Shown here: positions 1-8,109 of the stretch, in pieces
Layout: each line of letters opens with the position of its first letter
Position numbering within the stretch: position 1 is the stretch's first letter
Assembly (NCBI RefSeq): GCF_013267355.1
Contig: NZ_CP053985.1
Span: 806,001 to 870,000 of the forward strand
Length of the DNA stretch: 64,000 nt
DNA from: Achromobacter pestifer
GTDB lineage: Bacteria; Pseudomonadota; Gammaproteobacteria; Burkholderiales; Burkholderiaceae_B
Direction: 5' to 3'
Notes under the pieces: model-generated
The model's input: only the letters and a program-made list of their open reading frames with translations
Database searches by the model: none
What the model was told of the DNA's origin: nothing
Translations under genes and position numbers: made by a program

Positions 1-1
1 G

Positions 2-334
2 CGGGCCTGGCGCCTGTTCATCGGCCACCTGATCACGGGCAAGCGGCTGGCCTGGGACAAGACCATGCATGACTTCCCCTCCACCGACCAGCTGGCGCAG
101 CAGCGCCAGCGCCTGGGCGACCTGCTGCTGTCCTGGCAGGCCATCGACCACCAGATGCTGGAGCAGGCGCTGGAGATCCAGGCGCGCGAAAAGCGGCCGC
201 TGGGCGAAATCCTGATGGAACGGGGCTGGCTCGATGAAAAGACGCTGCGCGAAGCGCTTTCATTCCAGCAGGGCGCTCCAACACAAACCGAACCTCCCGC
301 GGACCCGCTATCGCACAGGCCCTCTCCTCCATGA
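2..334 (+). CDS. nfrB: NfrB-like glycosyltransferase, C-terminal fragment (5' end outside window)
   Basis: Only the last 110 residues are present; the frame is open from base 2 with no start. The visible part is a MshEN/GspE-N-like domain (L-G-D-L-L-L, then G-E-I-L-M-E-R-G-W-L) ending in a short proline-rich tail. In NfrB (phage N4 receptor protein B) an inner-membrane family 2 glycosyltransferase is followed by such a domain, which in related proteins binds cyclic-di-GMP. The identification rests on this domain plus the next gene, nfrA, whose ATG overlaps this stop codon in an ATGA (331-334), so the two are translationally coupled. The catalytic half lies upstream and cannot be judged here. 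Confidence 0.75.
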   Translation, partial: RAWRLFIGHLITGKRLAWDKTMHDFPSTDQLAQQRQRLGDLLLSWQAIDHQMLEQALEIQAREKRPLGEILMERGWLDEKTLREALSFQQGAPTQTEPPADPLSHRPSPP

Positions 335-2688
335 CCGTCATTTCGCGTTCGCTGGCTTTCAGCGCCCTGCTGCTGTGCGTGGCAGCGGCTCCCGAAGCCG
401 CCGCCCAGGCCGCGGCCGCAACCGAACGTCCATTGGAGGGTGACGCCTACCAACTGGCCGACCAGGCCTACAAGCAGTACGACGCGGGGCATTACGAAAC
501 CGCCCAGGTCATGGCGGAGAACGCCATCCGGCTGCGGCCCGACGTGGCCCGCCTGCGGCTGCTGCTGGTCTATGCCCTGGAGAAGCAAGGCAAGCGCCAG
601 GAGGCCGTGCGCGCCGCCGACGCCGCCATCGCCGACGGCCTGGGCTCGCCCGAGCTGCGCCAGGCCCGGGCCAACCTGCAACGCCCGCCGGCCGTGGCCG
701 CCACGCCTGCGCAGCCCGCGGCGCAAACACCTGCGCAAGCGTCCGAACCCGCTCCCGAACAAGCTTCCAAGCAAGCGCCAGCACAAACGCCCGCACCGGT
801 CCGCAAGCCCGCGCCGCAAACCCCGTACCAGCGGGCCTATCCCGTGGCGGCGCGCGCCTATGCGGACTATGCGCGCCAGGACTACGCCGCGGCCGCCGCA
901 GGCGCCGAACGCGCCTTCCGCGCCGCGCCCAGGCAAGACGAATGGGCCTTGCTGTGGGTGGAATCGCTGGGCGCGCAGCAGCGCTATGAAGCCGCCAGTC
1001 AGGCGGTCGACACGGCGCTGGCGCTGGGCGCGCCCAACCAAGCCGCGCTGCACGCCAGGCAGCAGGCCTTTCAGAAGCAGATCGCCGCCAGCCAGGCGCC
1101 CGCCGCGCCGGCTCCGGGCAGCGTGGCCGCCACGGGCGCCTACGCCGCCTACGACCGGGGCGCCTACCAGGAAGCCATCGCGCTGGCCCGCCAGGCCGTG
1201 GCGCAAGCGCCAGACAACGAAAGCCATGCCCAGCTGCTGACGACCACGCTGGCCGCGGGCACCAAGGCGCAAGCGGCCGAAGCGGAAGCCCGGCTCGGCG
1301 ACGCCATCGCTCGCCAGCCGGACTCAGCCCAATTGCTGGCGCAGCGCGGCTACGCGCGCCAGCGCCTGGGCCAGCCCGCGGGCGCGGCGTCCGACTTCGC
1401 GGCCGCGCGCGCGACCGGCCAGGCGCCGCCGCGCCTGATCCTGGACCAGGCCTATGCGCAGTCCGCAATGGGCGACAACCGCGCCGCCACGGACTCGCTC
1501 AAGCAGGCCATCGACATGGACGACGCCGGCCAACTGGGCCTGACGCCGCTGGAACGCTACAACACGCGCAGCGGCGTCGCCGCCCTGTCGCGCGAATGGG
1601 GCGGCTCGTTCTCCGCGTCCTACCGCGGCGCGCGGCCGGCCAGCTCCAGCCTGGGCGGGGCCGCCATCAACACGCCTGGCGACGTGATATTCAGCACTGC
1701 GGAAATCTTCTGGCGTCCGCCGCAGCTGAACAACCGCTGGGGCATGCTCGAAGCCTATGCGCGCAGCTCCAACACGCTGTACGACGGCGGCAGCACCTAC
1801 GAGTCGCGCAGGAACGTCGACCCCTGCACCGGTGCAAGCACCCCGGACGAACGCTCCAACGAAGAACGCTTCCGCAACAACAGCACGGCATCCGGCATCC
1901 CCAGCACCATCGGCGCGCTGGGCCTGCGCTATCTGCTGGCCGATACCGGCGTGACCTTCGGCATCGAACGCCGTTTCTTCCTGGGGTCCGCCACCCGCCA
2001 GGGCTATGCCTACCCCGAATCCAGCGCGGTGCAATGCGCGGCGCAGCAGGCCTTCCACAACGCCTATCCCAATCTGCAGGACCAGAGCGCCGTGGCGCGC
2101 TACAAGCTCAACGGCAATGCCGGCGGCTGGATGTCCTACGTCACCTACGGCTATTACCAGGGCCGCGAGTTGCGCGTGGACGTGCCGAGCTGGCTCACCA
2201 TCGAAGGCTATGCGCAGGCCGGCTACGCATGGGACGACAACAGCGCCCGCTACACGGCCTACTCGGTGGACTCCAAGGGCCAGCGCCAGCAGGACCTGGG
2301 CAGTTCCTCGGGCCGCCTCAAGCGCGACCAGGCCTTCCTGTCCGGCGAGCTGCGCGTGGGCCGCAGCTTCCGCGCCACCAGCATCAGCGACAAGCTGGTG
2401 CTGTTTCCCTATGCGGTGGTGGGCGCGGACTGGCTGTGGCAGAAGAGCGTGGCCAAGCTCGACGACCTGCCCGGCTACGGCAGCCAGTCGGTGGTCCTGT
2501 CCGACCATGACACCTCGTGGTCGCTGGGCGTGGGGCCCGGCTTCAATGTGCGCTACTGGTTCCGCGAGGACCACTACAACGCGCCGCGCTCCTACCTGGA
2601 CTTCGGCGTCCAGTACCGCACCAGCATAGGCGGCGGCGAGAGCGACCGCGCCAAGGGTTGGTTCATGAATATGACGCTGTCGTACTGA
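331..2688 (+). CDS. nfrA: NfrA-like outer-membrane protein with TPR repeats (phage N4 adsorption protein A family)
   Basis: 785 residues. A signal peptide ends near residue 25 (hydrophobic core, then A-A-A-Q-A). It is followed by an Ala/Gln-rich TPR region (about 35-420), with an Ala/Pro/Gln linker around 120-165 separating two TPR blocks. The C-terminal 350 residues are rich in alternating aromatic strands and end in M-T-L-S-Y, typical of an outer-membrane beta barrel. This is the NfrA architecture: a TPR periplasmic part and an exporting barrel paired with the NfrB synthase. In E. coli the pair makes the surface glycan used by phage N4. Start is the ATG overlapping the nfrB stop. It is longer in low-complexity linkers than E. 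coli NfrA would suggest; substrate unknown. Confidence 0.8.
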   Translation: MTVISRSLAFSALLLCVAAAPEAAAQAAAATERPLEGDAYQLADQAYKQYDAGHYETAQVMAENAIRLRPDVARLRLLLVYALEKQGKRQEAVRAADAAIADGLGSPELRQARANLQRPPAVAATPAQPAAQTPAQASEPAPEQASKQAPAQTPAPVRKPAPQTPYQRAYPVAARAYADYARQDYAAAAAGAERAFRAAPRQDEWALLWVESLGAQQRYEAASQAVDTALALGAPNQAALHARQQAFQKQIAASQAPAAPAPGSVAATGAYAAYDRGAYQEAIALARQAVAQAPDNESHAQLLTTTLAAGTKAQAAEAEARLGDAIARQPDSAQLLAQRGYARQRLGQPAGAASDFAAARATGQAPPRLILDQAYAQSAMGDNRAATDSLKQAIDMDDAGQLGLTPLERYNTRSGVAALSREWGGSFSASYRGARPASSSLGGAAINTPGDVIFSTAEIFWRPPQLNNRWGMLEAYARSSNTLYDGGSTYESRRNVDPCTGASTPDERSNEERFRNNSTASGIPSTIGALGLRYLLADTGVTFGIERRFFLGSATRQGYAYPESSAVQCAAQQAFHNAYPNLQDQSAVARYKLNGNAGGWMSYVTYGYYQGRELRVDVPSWLTIEGYAQAGYAWDDNSARYTAYSVDSKGQRQQDLGSSSGRLKRDQAFLSGELRVGRSFRATSISDKLVLFPYAVVGADWLWQKSVAKLDDLPGYGSQSVVLSDHDTSWSLGVGPGFNVRYWFREDHYNAPRSYLDFGVQYRTSIGGGESDRAKGWFMNMTLSY

Positions 2689-2776
2689 GCGCCCATGACG
2701 ACGATGCGCGCAGCTCAAAGCCATGGCGGCTGCGCCACCACGATAGCGGCACCGCTTCAGGTCGCGAGTCCGCCGC

Positions 2777-3757
2777 CTAAAGCGGCCACTCCCGCCTGAG
2801 ACGCTCGGCCTCGGGCGTGGGCCCGATCAGCCAGGGATCCGCGGCAAAGGCGACCACGCTTTGCGCGCGGTAGCGCCGCGCGATGCGCAACTGCCGCCGC
2901 ACGCGCGCCGCATCGGCGGAGCGGGCATTGAAGGTGGTGCCGTCCTGGCGTTCGGACGGCAGTTCCTCGAACAGTTCGACGATCAGGTCGAACGGCGCGC
3001 GACGCGCCAGCAGCATGCGGTGCAAGGGCTCCAGCGCCTCGTATGCCGCCATGCCGGACACGCCTACCCCGTCCTGCAGCATGGGCCTCAGCCTGGCGGC
3101 ATCCAGCAGTCCGCTCCACAGATCTGCCAGACTCAGCGACCCCGGCAATTTGCTGTGATACGTGGAGATGGCGGGTGCGCGCCCGGTCTGTTGCGCGAGC
3201 GGATCGGACAGTTCGCGCAGCCATTGCGCAAGGCGTGCCTGGCGGCCAGCCGCGGCCCAGCTGTGCTGCTCGATCTCGTAAGGGATATACCAGCCGCGGA
3301 ACGCGGCAAGCCCGGTTGCGCCCGAGGCCCGGGCATAGGCCAGCGCCTGCGCCTGCGCGGCCTGCAGGAAAGCCGCCAGCGCCGCGTCATCCGGATTGCC
3401 CAGTTGCCGCCACCAGCGCTCGTCGTAGGGCAGGCCCAGTTGCAATCCCATGCCCAGGCGCTGCGCCTCATCGAAGATCAGCGCCAGCGTGGCCGCAGGC
3501 AATTGCCACGGTTGGGGACCGCCGCTCGCCCCTACCCATTGGATGATGATCTCGCGGAATCCCAGCGCATGCATGGCGGCGATGCGCTCGCGCCAGGCCT
3601 CTGGACTCAATTCCAAATGGCTGGGCCACAGTTGCCAAAAGGTGCTTTGCATCGACCACGCCGGCGCGCACGCGGGCAGGCCGGCGGCCAGCGCCGCCGC
3701 GCCCAGTCCTTGCAACAAGCGCCGCCGGCCGGTGGAAGCAGGCATCGATGCCTGCAT
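2777..3757 (-). CDS. DUF4434 domain lipoprotein with Tat-like signal, possible glycan-active TIM barrel
   Basis: 326 residues. The N terminus has R-R-R-L-L-Q-G followed by an alanine/leucine core and L-P-A-C (Cys about residue 29), which looks like a twin-arginine-type signal with a lipobox, so an anchored periplasmic protein is likely. The mature part begins M-Q-S-T-F-W-Q-L-W and contains F-R-E-I-I-I-Q-W, the opening beta strands of DUF4434, a glycoside-hydrolase-like TIM barrel family without a firmly known reaction. It converges on nfrA, so a role in processing the NfrAB glycan is plausible but is only inferred from position. The start codon lies at the edge of a perfect 18-base palindrome (see 3738-3755). 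ATG at 3745 is an alternative start. Confidence 0.65.
   Translation of the reverse strand: MQASMPASTGRRRLLQGLGAAALAAGLPACAPAWSMQSTFWQLWPSHLELSPEAWRERIAAMHALGFREIIIQWVGASGGPQPWQLPAATLALIFDEAQRLGMGLQLGLPYDERWWRQLGNPDDAALAAFLQAAQAQALAYARASGATGLAAFRGWYIPYEIEQHSWAAAGRQARLAQWLRELSDPLAQQTGRAPAISTYHSKLPGSLSLADLWSGLLDAARLRPMLQDGVGVSGMAAYEALEPLHRMLLARRAPFDLIVELFEELPSERQDGTTFNARSADAARVRRQLRIARRYRAQSVVAFAADPWLIGPTPEAERLRREWPL
3738..3755. repeat. Perfect 18-bp palindrome over the DUF4434 start
   Basis: GCAGGCATCGATGCCTGC is its own reverse complement. It covers codons 1 to 7 of the DUF4434 gene, overlapping the last bases of the ATG. In RNA it could fold as a hairpin sequestering the initiation region; in DNA it could be an operator. 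No function is demonstrated. Confidence 0.5.
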
Positions 3758-3777
3758 GGGCTGCCTGGCGATAAGAC

Positions 3778-4194
3778 TTAACCGCGGTTGCCGAAGATGC
3801 CCGACAAGGACGCCAGCAGGTCGGCCGGGTTGAGTTGCTGCTCGCCCTGGACCTCGCCGTTGGGGGTGGCCTTGTCCACCAGCTGCGGCAGCAGCGAGGA
3901 CAGCGAGCCCAGCACGGAATCCGTGTCCTGCCCGGTCTTGGAGGCCAGTTCATTGACAACGCCCGGATCCAGCACGGAACCGAGCTGGTCGGCGCTGACC
4001 GGCATGTTCTGGCCGGTGCCCACCCACGAAGCGACGATCTCGTTCAGGCCGCCCTTCTGGAAGCTTGCGATCAGGCCAGTCAGGCCGCCCGGGTACTTGT
4101 TCAGTTGCTCGATCAGCGCGGGCAGCAGCGAAGCCGAGCCCCCTTGCTGACCGCCGCCGGCCATCGAGGCCAAGGTATCCAATAGGCTCATCAT
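3778..4194 (-). CDS. yidB: YidB family protein (DUF937)
   Basis: 138 residues, small and glycine-rich, with the family's opening M-S-L-L-D-T-L-A-S-M. A gly/gln patch precedes L-L-P-A-L-I-E-Q-L, followed by the conserved G-L-N-E-I-V-A-S-W-V-G-T-G-Q-N and L-G-S-V-L. This is the YidB/DUF937 signature; the biochemical function of the family is not established. An AGGAG sits 4 bases before the first ATG and 7 before the second (4191), so the true start may be one codon later. It lies 20 bases upstream of the DUF4434 gene on the same strand and could be co-transcribed with it. Confidence 0.85.
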   Translation of the reverse strand: MMSLLDTLASMAGGGQQGGSASLLPALIEQLNKYPGGLTGLIASFQKGGLNEIVASWVGTGQNMPVSADQLGSVLDPGVVNELASKTGQDTDSVLGSLSSLLPQLVDKATPNGEVQGEQQLNPADLLASLSGIFGNRG

Positions 4195-4302
4195 CGTGCT
4201 CCTGAAAAATCGGAGAATCAGTATAGGCCCATGCCCGCCGCGCTGCCTGTCATCTAATGGATGACACCCGGGATCTTTACAAAGCTTATCTATTGCGTCC
4301 GG

Positions 4303-5547
4303 TCAGTTTGCGGCCTTCCCCGCCTGCAAGGCTTGCAACGACTTCAGGCCGGCGCGGCCGTCCGGCCGCAGGCCCAGTTCGCGCTGCACCGCCTGCAGGG
4401 CCTGCCGGGTACGGGCGCCGATCATGCCATCGGGTTCGCCGATCTCATAGCCGCGGGCAATCAGCAAGCGCTGCAATTCGCGCCGCTGCGCCCGCGACAG
4501 CCCCGGATCGTCGGTCGGCCAGGCTTGCGCCAAGGGACCGCCGCCGCGCAGCCTGTCGGACAGATGGGCAATGGCCAGCGCGTAACTTTCCGCGGCGTTG
4601 TAGGAATACAGGGCGTCGAAATTGCGCGTGACCAGGAAGGCGGGGCCGCCGCGGCCCGCCAGCAGCAGCAGGCCGGCCGGCGTGTCGCCCGCGGGCAGCG
4701 GCTGGCCGTCGGCGCGCGTGACGCCCCGCCCGGCCCAGTACGACATCGGACGCTTGTTCTTCCTGCCCGCGCCCGCGGTGTCCAGGCCCGCCGGCAGGCG
4801 GACCTCGTAACCCCATTGCAGCGCGCTGTTCCAGCCCGCGCGCTTGAGGAAGTTGGCCGTCGATGCCAGTGCATCCGGCACGCTGTCGACCAGGTCGCGG
4901 CGGCCGTCGCCGTCGAAATCCACCGCCAGCCGCAAGTAGGTCGAGGGCATGAACTGGGTCTGGCCGAAGGCGCCCGCCCAGGATCCCGTCAGGCGTTCGG
5001 GTGCGATGTGCTCGTCCTGGATGATCTTCAGGGTGGCAAAGAATTCGCCCCGGAAATAGGCCTGCCGCCGGCCGAAGCAGGACAGCGTGGACAGCGACGT
5101 CAGCAAAGGCCGCCCGCCCAGGGTGCGGCCGTAGTTGCTCTCCACGCCCCAGACTGCGGCGATGGTGGCCGCGTCCACGCCGTAGCGCGATGCGGCGCGG
5201 TCCAGGTCGGACTGCCAGCGCGCCATGCCGGCCTGGCCGTCGGCCACGCGCTCGTCGTCGACCAGGGCCGCCATGTAGTCCCAGATGGGCGTCTTGAATT
5301 CCGGCTGGGCGTCCAGCAGATCGAGCACCGCCATGTCGGGCACGAGCCCCGCGGTGTGGGTGTCGAACGTGGCGCCCGACACGCCGGCCTTGAGCGCCGG
5401 GCCGCGCAGTTGCGCCAGGCAGGCCGCGAACGCGTCGGCGGCCGAAGCGGCGGGCGTCAGCGAAATGAGCGCGCCTCCGGCCAAGAGGATGGTCAGCGGC
5501 CGCAGGCAGCGGGTCCGCAGCGCTTTGATGAAATTGTCGGTGCTCAT
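4303..5547 (-). CDS. Lytic murein transglycosylase (MltB-type, with peptidoglycan-binding domain)
   Basis: 414 residues from the ATG at 5547. It cuts the glycan strand of peptidoglycan with 1,6-anhydro product formation, in the periplasm. A signal peptide (hydrophobic 17-35, cleaved near A-S-A-A) precedes the SLT_2 catalytic domain. The catalytic glutamate is E136 in G-V-E-S-N-Y-G; the family motif G-S-W-A-G-A-F-G-Q-T-Q-F-M-P follows. The last 65 residues form a PG_binding_1 repeat (G-Y-E-I-G-E-P-D-G ... T-R-Q-A-L). No lipobox is seen, so it is a soluble MltB relative. The start was chosen because GGAAAAC precedes this ATG. The gene begins 9 bases after the DUF455 stop, indicating one transcript. 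Confidence 0.85.
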   Translation of the reverse strand: MSTDNFIKALRTRCLRPLTILLAGGALISLTPAASAADAFAACLAQLRGPALKAGVSGATFDTHTAGLVPDMAVLDLLDAQPEFKTPIWDYMAALVDDERVADGQAGMARWQSDLDRAASRYGVDAATIAAVWGVESNYGRTLGGRPLLTSLSTLSCFGRRQAYFRGEFFATLKIIQDEHIAPERLTGSWAGAFGQTQFMPSTYLRLAVDFDGDGRRDLVDSVPDALASTANFLKRAGWNSALQWGYEVRLPAGLDTAGAGRKNKRPMSYWAGRGVTRADGQPLPAGDTPAGLLLLAGRGGPAFLVTRNFDALYSYNAAESYALAIAHLSDRLRGGGPLAQAWPTDDPGLSRAQRRELQRLLIARGYEIGEPDGMIGARTRQALQAVQRELGLRPDGRAGLKSLQALQAGKAAN

Positions 5548-5556
5548 GTTTTCCAA

Positions 5557-6378
5557 TCAACCGGCCTGCAACGCGGCAAGCTCGGCATCGTCGAATCCGG
5601 CGGCGCGGCGCGCCTCCAGGTTGAAGGGACCGCGCAGGCGCGGCGCATCAAAACGCTGCGCCAGTTCGGCATAGCAGGCAACGGGATCGTGGCCCGTCTG
5701 CGCGCACAGCTGCTTGTACCAATGGTTGCCGATGGCCACGTGGCCGATTTCGTCGGCCAGGATGATGTCGACGATGGCCGCGCTCTCCGCGTCCCCCGCT
5801 CCCGCCAGCTTGGCGCGGATCGCGGGAGAGGCATCCAGGCCGCGCGCCTCCAGCGTGCGCGGCACCAGCGCCAGGCGGGCCAGCAGGTCTTCTTGCGTGC
5901 GTTGCGCCATGTCCCACAGGCCGTTGTGGGCGGGGAGATCGCCATAGGCGTGGCCCATCGCGGCCAGGCGTTGCCTGAGCAGGTCGAAGTGGTAGGCCTC
6001 TTCGCGCGCCACGCGCAGCCAGTCGCGGTAGAAGGCTTCCGGCATGCCGGCAAAGCGCCACATGATGTCCAACGCCAGGTTGATGGCGTTGAATTCGATG
6101 TGCGCCAGCGCGTGCAGCAGCGCCGCGCGCCCTTGCTCGCTGGCCATGGAGCGCTGCTTGACCTGGGCGGGGGCCACCAGCTCGGGCCGTGCCGGGCGGC
6201 CCGGCAGCTCCGCCGTGGGCGTGTACTCCCGCTGGCAGTCCAGCGGCGCCTCATCCGACATGGCGCGCACTGCCGCCAGCTTGTCCTGCCAGGCCGTGGC
6301 GGCCAGGGCCGCCAGCGCCTGCCCGCGCAGGCAATCCCGGCCATGCCCGGCCGCGGCGGGCATCGTATTGCTGTCCAT
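5557..6378 (-). CDS. DUF455 ferritin-like protein
   Basis: 273 residues from ATG 6378, which has AGAGAAG at a good distance; an upstream in-frame extension to 6471 is unlikely. The protein has the four-helix ferritin-like pattern of DUF455/COG2833 with candidate metal ligands in A-H-I-E-F-N-A-I-N, R-E-E-A-Y-H-F and D-E-I-G-H-V-A-I-G-N-H. These Glu/His motifs match di-iron carboxylate proteins of the MiaE/ferritin superfamily. Whether it is an oxygenase or an iron/oxidative stress protein is unknown. It is transcribed just ahead of the transglycosylase and divergently from the FemAB-like gene at 6478. Confidence 0.8.
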   Translation of the reverse strand: MDSNTMPAAAGHGRDCLRGQALAALAATAWQDKLAAVRAMSDEAPLDCQREYTPTAELPGRPARPELVAPAQVKQRSMASEQGRAALLHALAHIEFNAINLALDIMWRFAGMPEAFYRDWLRVAREEAYHFDLLRQRLAAMGHAYGDLPAHNGLWDMAQRTQEDLLARLALVPRTLEARGLDASPAIRAKLAGAGDAESAAIVDIILADEIGHVAIGNHWYKQLCAQTGHDPVACYAELAQRFDAPRLRGPFNLEARRAAGFDDAELAALQAG

Positions 6379-6477
6379 ATGCTTCTCTGTGCCGGGCGGC
6401 CTCGCGCCAGCCCGAAATCCCGTGAAAGCGCCGTGGCTGCAAGCCTCGCGCATACACGGAGACTTTATCATTCAGCC

Positions 6478-7614
6478 ATGGATTCCCTGCGCCTGACCAT
6501 AGAAACCGACCTGTCCCGCATCGACGCCCAGCAATGGGACGCGCTGGCGGGCGATCAGCCCTTCCTGCGCCATGCGTTCCTACGCGCGCTGCACGACACC
6601 GGCTGCGCCGCGCCCCAGACCGGATGGGCGCCGCATTACCTGGCGCTGTGGCGCGACGGCGCGCTGGCCGCCGCCGCCCCGCTTTATCTGAAATCGCATT
6701 CGCGCGGCGAGTATGTGTTCGACTACGCCTGGGCGGACGCCTTCCAGCGCCATGGGCTGCGCTACTACCCCAAGCTGCTGTCGGCCATTCCATTCACTCC
6801 GGTGACAGGGCCCAGACTGCTGGCAGGCAACGATGAGGACCGCGCCACGCTGGTGCGCGGGCTGATCGCCTTCGCCGAAGAACTCAAGGTTTCGTCGCTG
6901 CATCTGCTGTTCCCTTCGGACACCGATATGCGCGTGCTGCGCGACGCCGGCTTCATGATCCGCGAAAGCGTGCAATTCCACTGGACCAATCCGGGCTATG
7001 CGGACTTCGACGCCTTTCTGGCCACGATGAGCCACGACAAGCGCAAGAAGATCCGCCAGGACCGCAAGAAGGTCGCCGCCGCCGGGCTGTCGTACCGCTG
7101 GTTGCGCGGCGCGGAGATCGGCGCGGCCGAACTGGACTTCTTCTACGAATGCTATTGCCGCACCTATTTCAGCCACGGCAATCCGCCCTACCTGAGCCAC
7201 GAATTCTTCCGGCGCGCGTACCGCGAACAGGCCGAGGCCTTCGTGCTGATCCTAGCAGAGCGCGACGGCCTGCCGGTGGCGGCCGCGCTCAATCTGGCGG
7301 GCGGCGACGCGCTGTATGGGCGCTACTGGGGCGCGGCCGAATACGTGCCGGGGCTGCACTTCGAGACCTGCTACATGCAGTCCATCGCCTACTGCATCGC
7401 CCACGGCATCGCGCGCTTCGAGGGCGGCGCGCAAGGCGAACACAAGATGGCGCGCGGGCTGCTGCCCACGCCCACCTGGTCGGCCCACTGGGTCGCGCAC
7501 CCCGGCTTCGCGGACGCGATCCAGAACTTCCTGGATGAGGAAACAGCAGCGGTGACGGACTACCTGGGAGAGCTGGAAACGCACTCCCCGTTCAAGCGGC
7601 CGCAGGAAGGCTGA
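6478..7614 (+). CDS. GNAT/FemAB-like acyltransferase (peptidogalycan biosynthesis family, DUF482)
   Basis: 378 residues starting M-D-S-L-R-L. Features are a long acyltransferase fold with K-R-K-K-I-R-Q-D-R-K-K in the middle (about 185-195), F-Y-E-C-Y-C-R-T-Y-F, G-R-Y-W-G-A and F-E-G-G-A-Q-G-E-H-K-M-A-R-G near the end, characteristic of the DUF482/COG3146 family. Members are predicted N-acyltransferases related to FemAB peptidyl transferases; the substrate is not known. A cell-wall link is suggested only by the neighbouring lytic transglycosylase. The start is the ATG 99 bases from the divergent DUF455 start, so the divergent promoters share this gap. A much longer open frame upstream on this strand is a composition artefact. 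Confidence 0.75.
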   Translation: MDSLRLTIETDLSRIDAQQWDALAGDQPFLRHAFLRALHDTGCAAPQTGWAPHYLALWRDGALAAAAPLYLKSHSRGEYVFDYAWADAFQRHGLRYYPKLLSAIPFTPVTGPRLLAGNDEDRATLVRGLIAFAEELKVSSLHLLFPSDTDMRVLRDAGFMIRESVQFHWTNPGYADFDAFLATMSHDKRKKIRQDRKKVAAAGLSYRWLRGAEIGAAELDFFYECYCRTYFSHGNPPYLSHEFFRRAYREQAEAFVLILAERDGLPVAAALNLAGGDALYGRYWGAAEYVPGLHFETCYMQSIAYCIAHGIARFEGGAQGEHKMARGLLPTPTWSAHWVAHPGFADAIQNFLDEETAAVTDYLGELETHSPFKRPQEG

Positions 7615-7617
7615 GCT

Positions 7618-8088
7618 CTACAGGAAGCGGTCCAGCAGCTTGCGGCTGTGCTTGTCCAGCGACTGGATGTCGCGCACCAGATAAAAGATGCCGTGGCTGT
7701 CGGCGATCAGCAGGGTCTGCGGACTCAGGCGGCGGATGTCCTCTTCGCCGCGCAGCGTGAACGAGGTGGGACCGCGATCGGTATCGACTTGCCAGGTGCT
7801 CGGCGTCGCGAAGGTGGAGACGCTGGCCAGCTTGCGGATCTCGGGCATGAATTCCCGGCTCGCCAACTCTTCCTCGATCAGCGCGCGCTGCGGGGCCGGC
7901 ACATCGGACAGGTGTTCGATCCAGACCAGTTCGCGCCCGTCCGCCGTCACGAGCGACAGGCCGCGGCCCGGTTCGCTGATGGGAAAGGCCCGCACGGGCA
8001 GCACGCCCTCGTGGTTCTGGCCATCGGCGGACTGGAACTCCAGGCGCCCGAAGGCATTGCGGCGCAGCTGAAAAGACGGCAAGGTCAT
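7618..8088 (-). CDS. DUF1854 protein, cyanophycin-metabolism-associated family
   Basis: 156 residues, no signal peptide or membrane span. The sequence opens F-Q-L-R-R-N-A-F-G-R-L and has V-L-P-V-R-A-F-P-I-S-E-P and V-W-I-E-H-L, the DUF1854 pattern. Members of this family are regularly found beside cyanophycin synthetase genes, hence the family label; no activity is known. It starts 22 bases after the stop of the ABC transporter gene on the same strand, so both are probably one transcript diverging from the two cphA genes. Inference: an accessory or regulatory subunit for the transporter or for cyanophycin handling. Confidence 0.8.
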   Translation of the reverse strand: MTLPSFQLRRNAFGRLEFQSADGQNHEGVLPVRAFPISEPGRGLSLVTADGRELVWIEHLSDVPAPQRALIEEELASREFMPEIRKLASVSTFATPSTWQVDTDRGPTSFTLRGEEDIRRLSPQTLLIADSHGIFYLVRDIQSLDKHSRKLLDRFL

Positions 8089-8109
8089 GACGATAATTCC
8101 AGTTCCGCG

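Noticed and set aside
1324..2724. A 466-codon minus-strand frame inside nfrA
   Set aside because: Mirror of a GC-rich coding sequence, with no domain and no start signal.
4261..7614. An open frame of 1117 codons on the plus strand covering the transglycosylase and DUF455 genes
   Set aside because: Only its last 378 codons (from 6478) match a protein family. The upstream part is antisense to two well-supported genes and is open because of high third-position GC.
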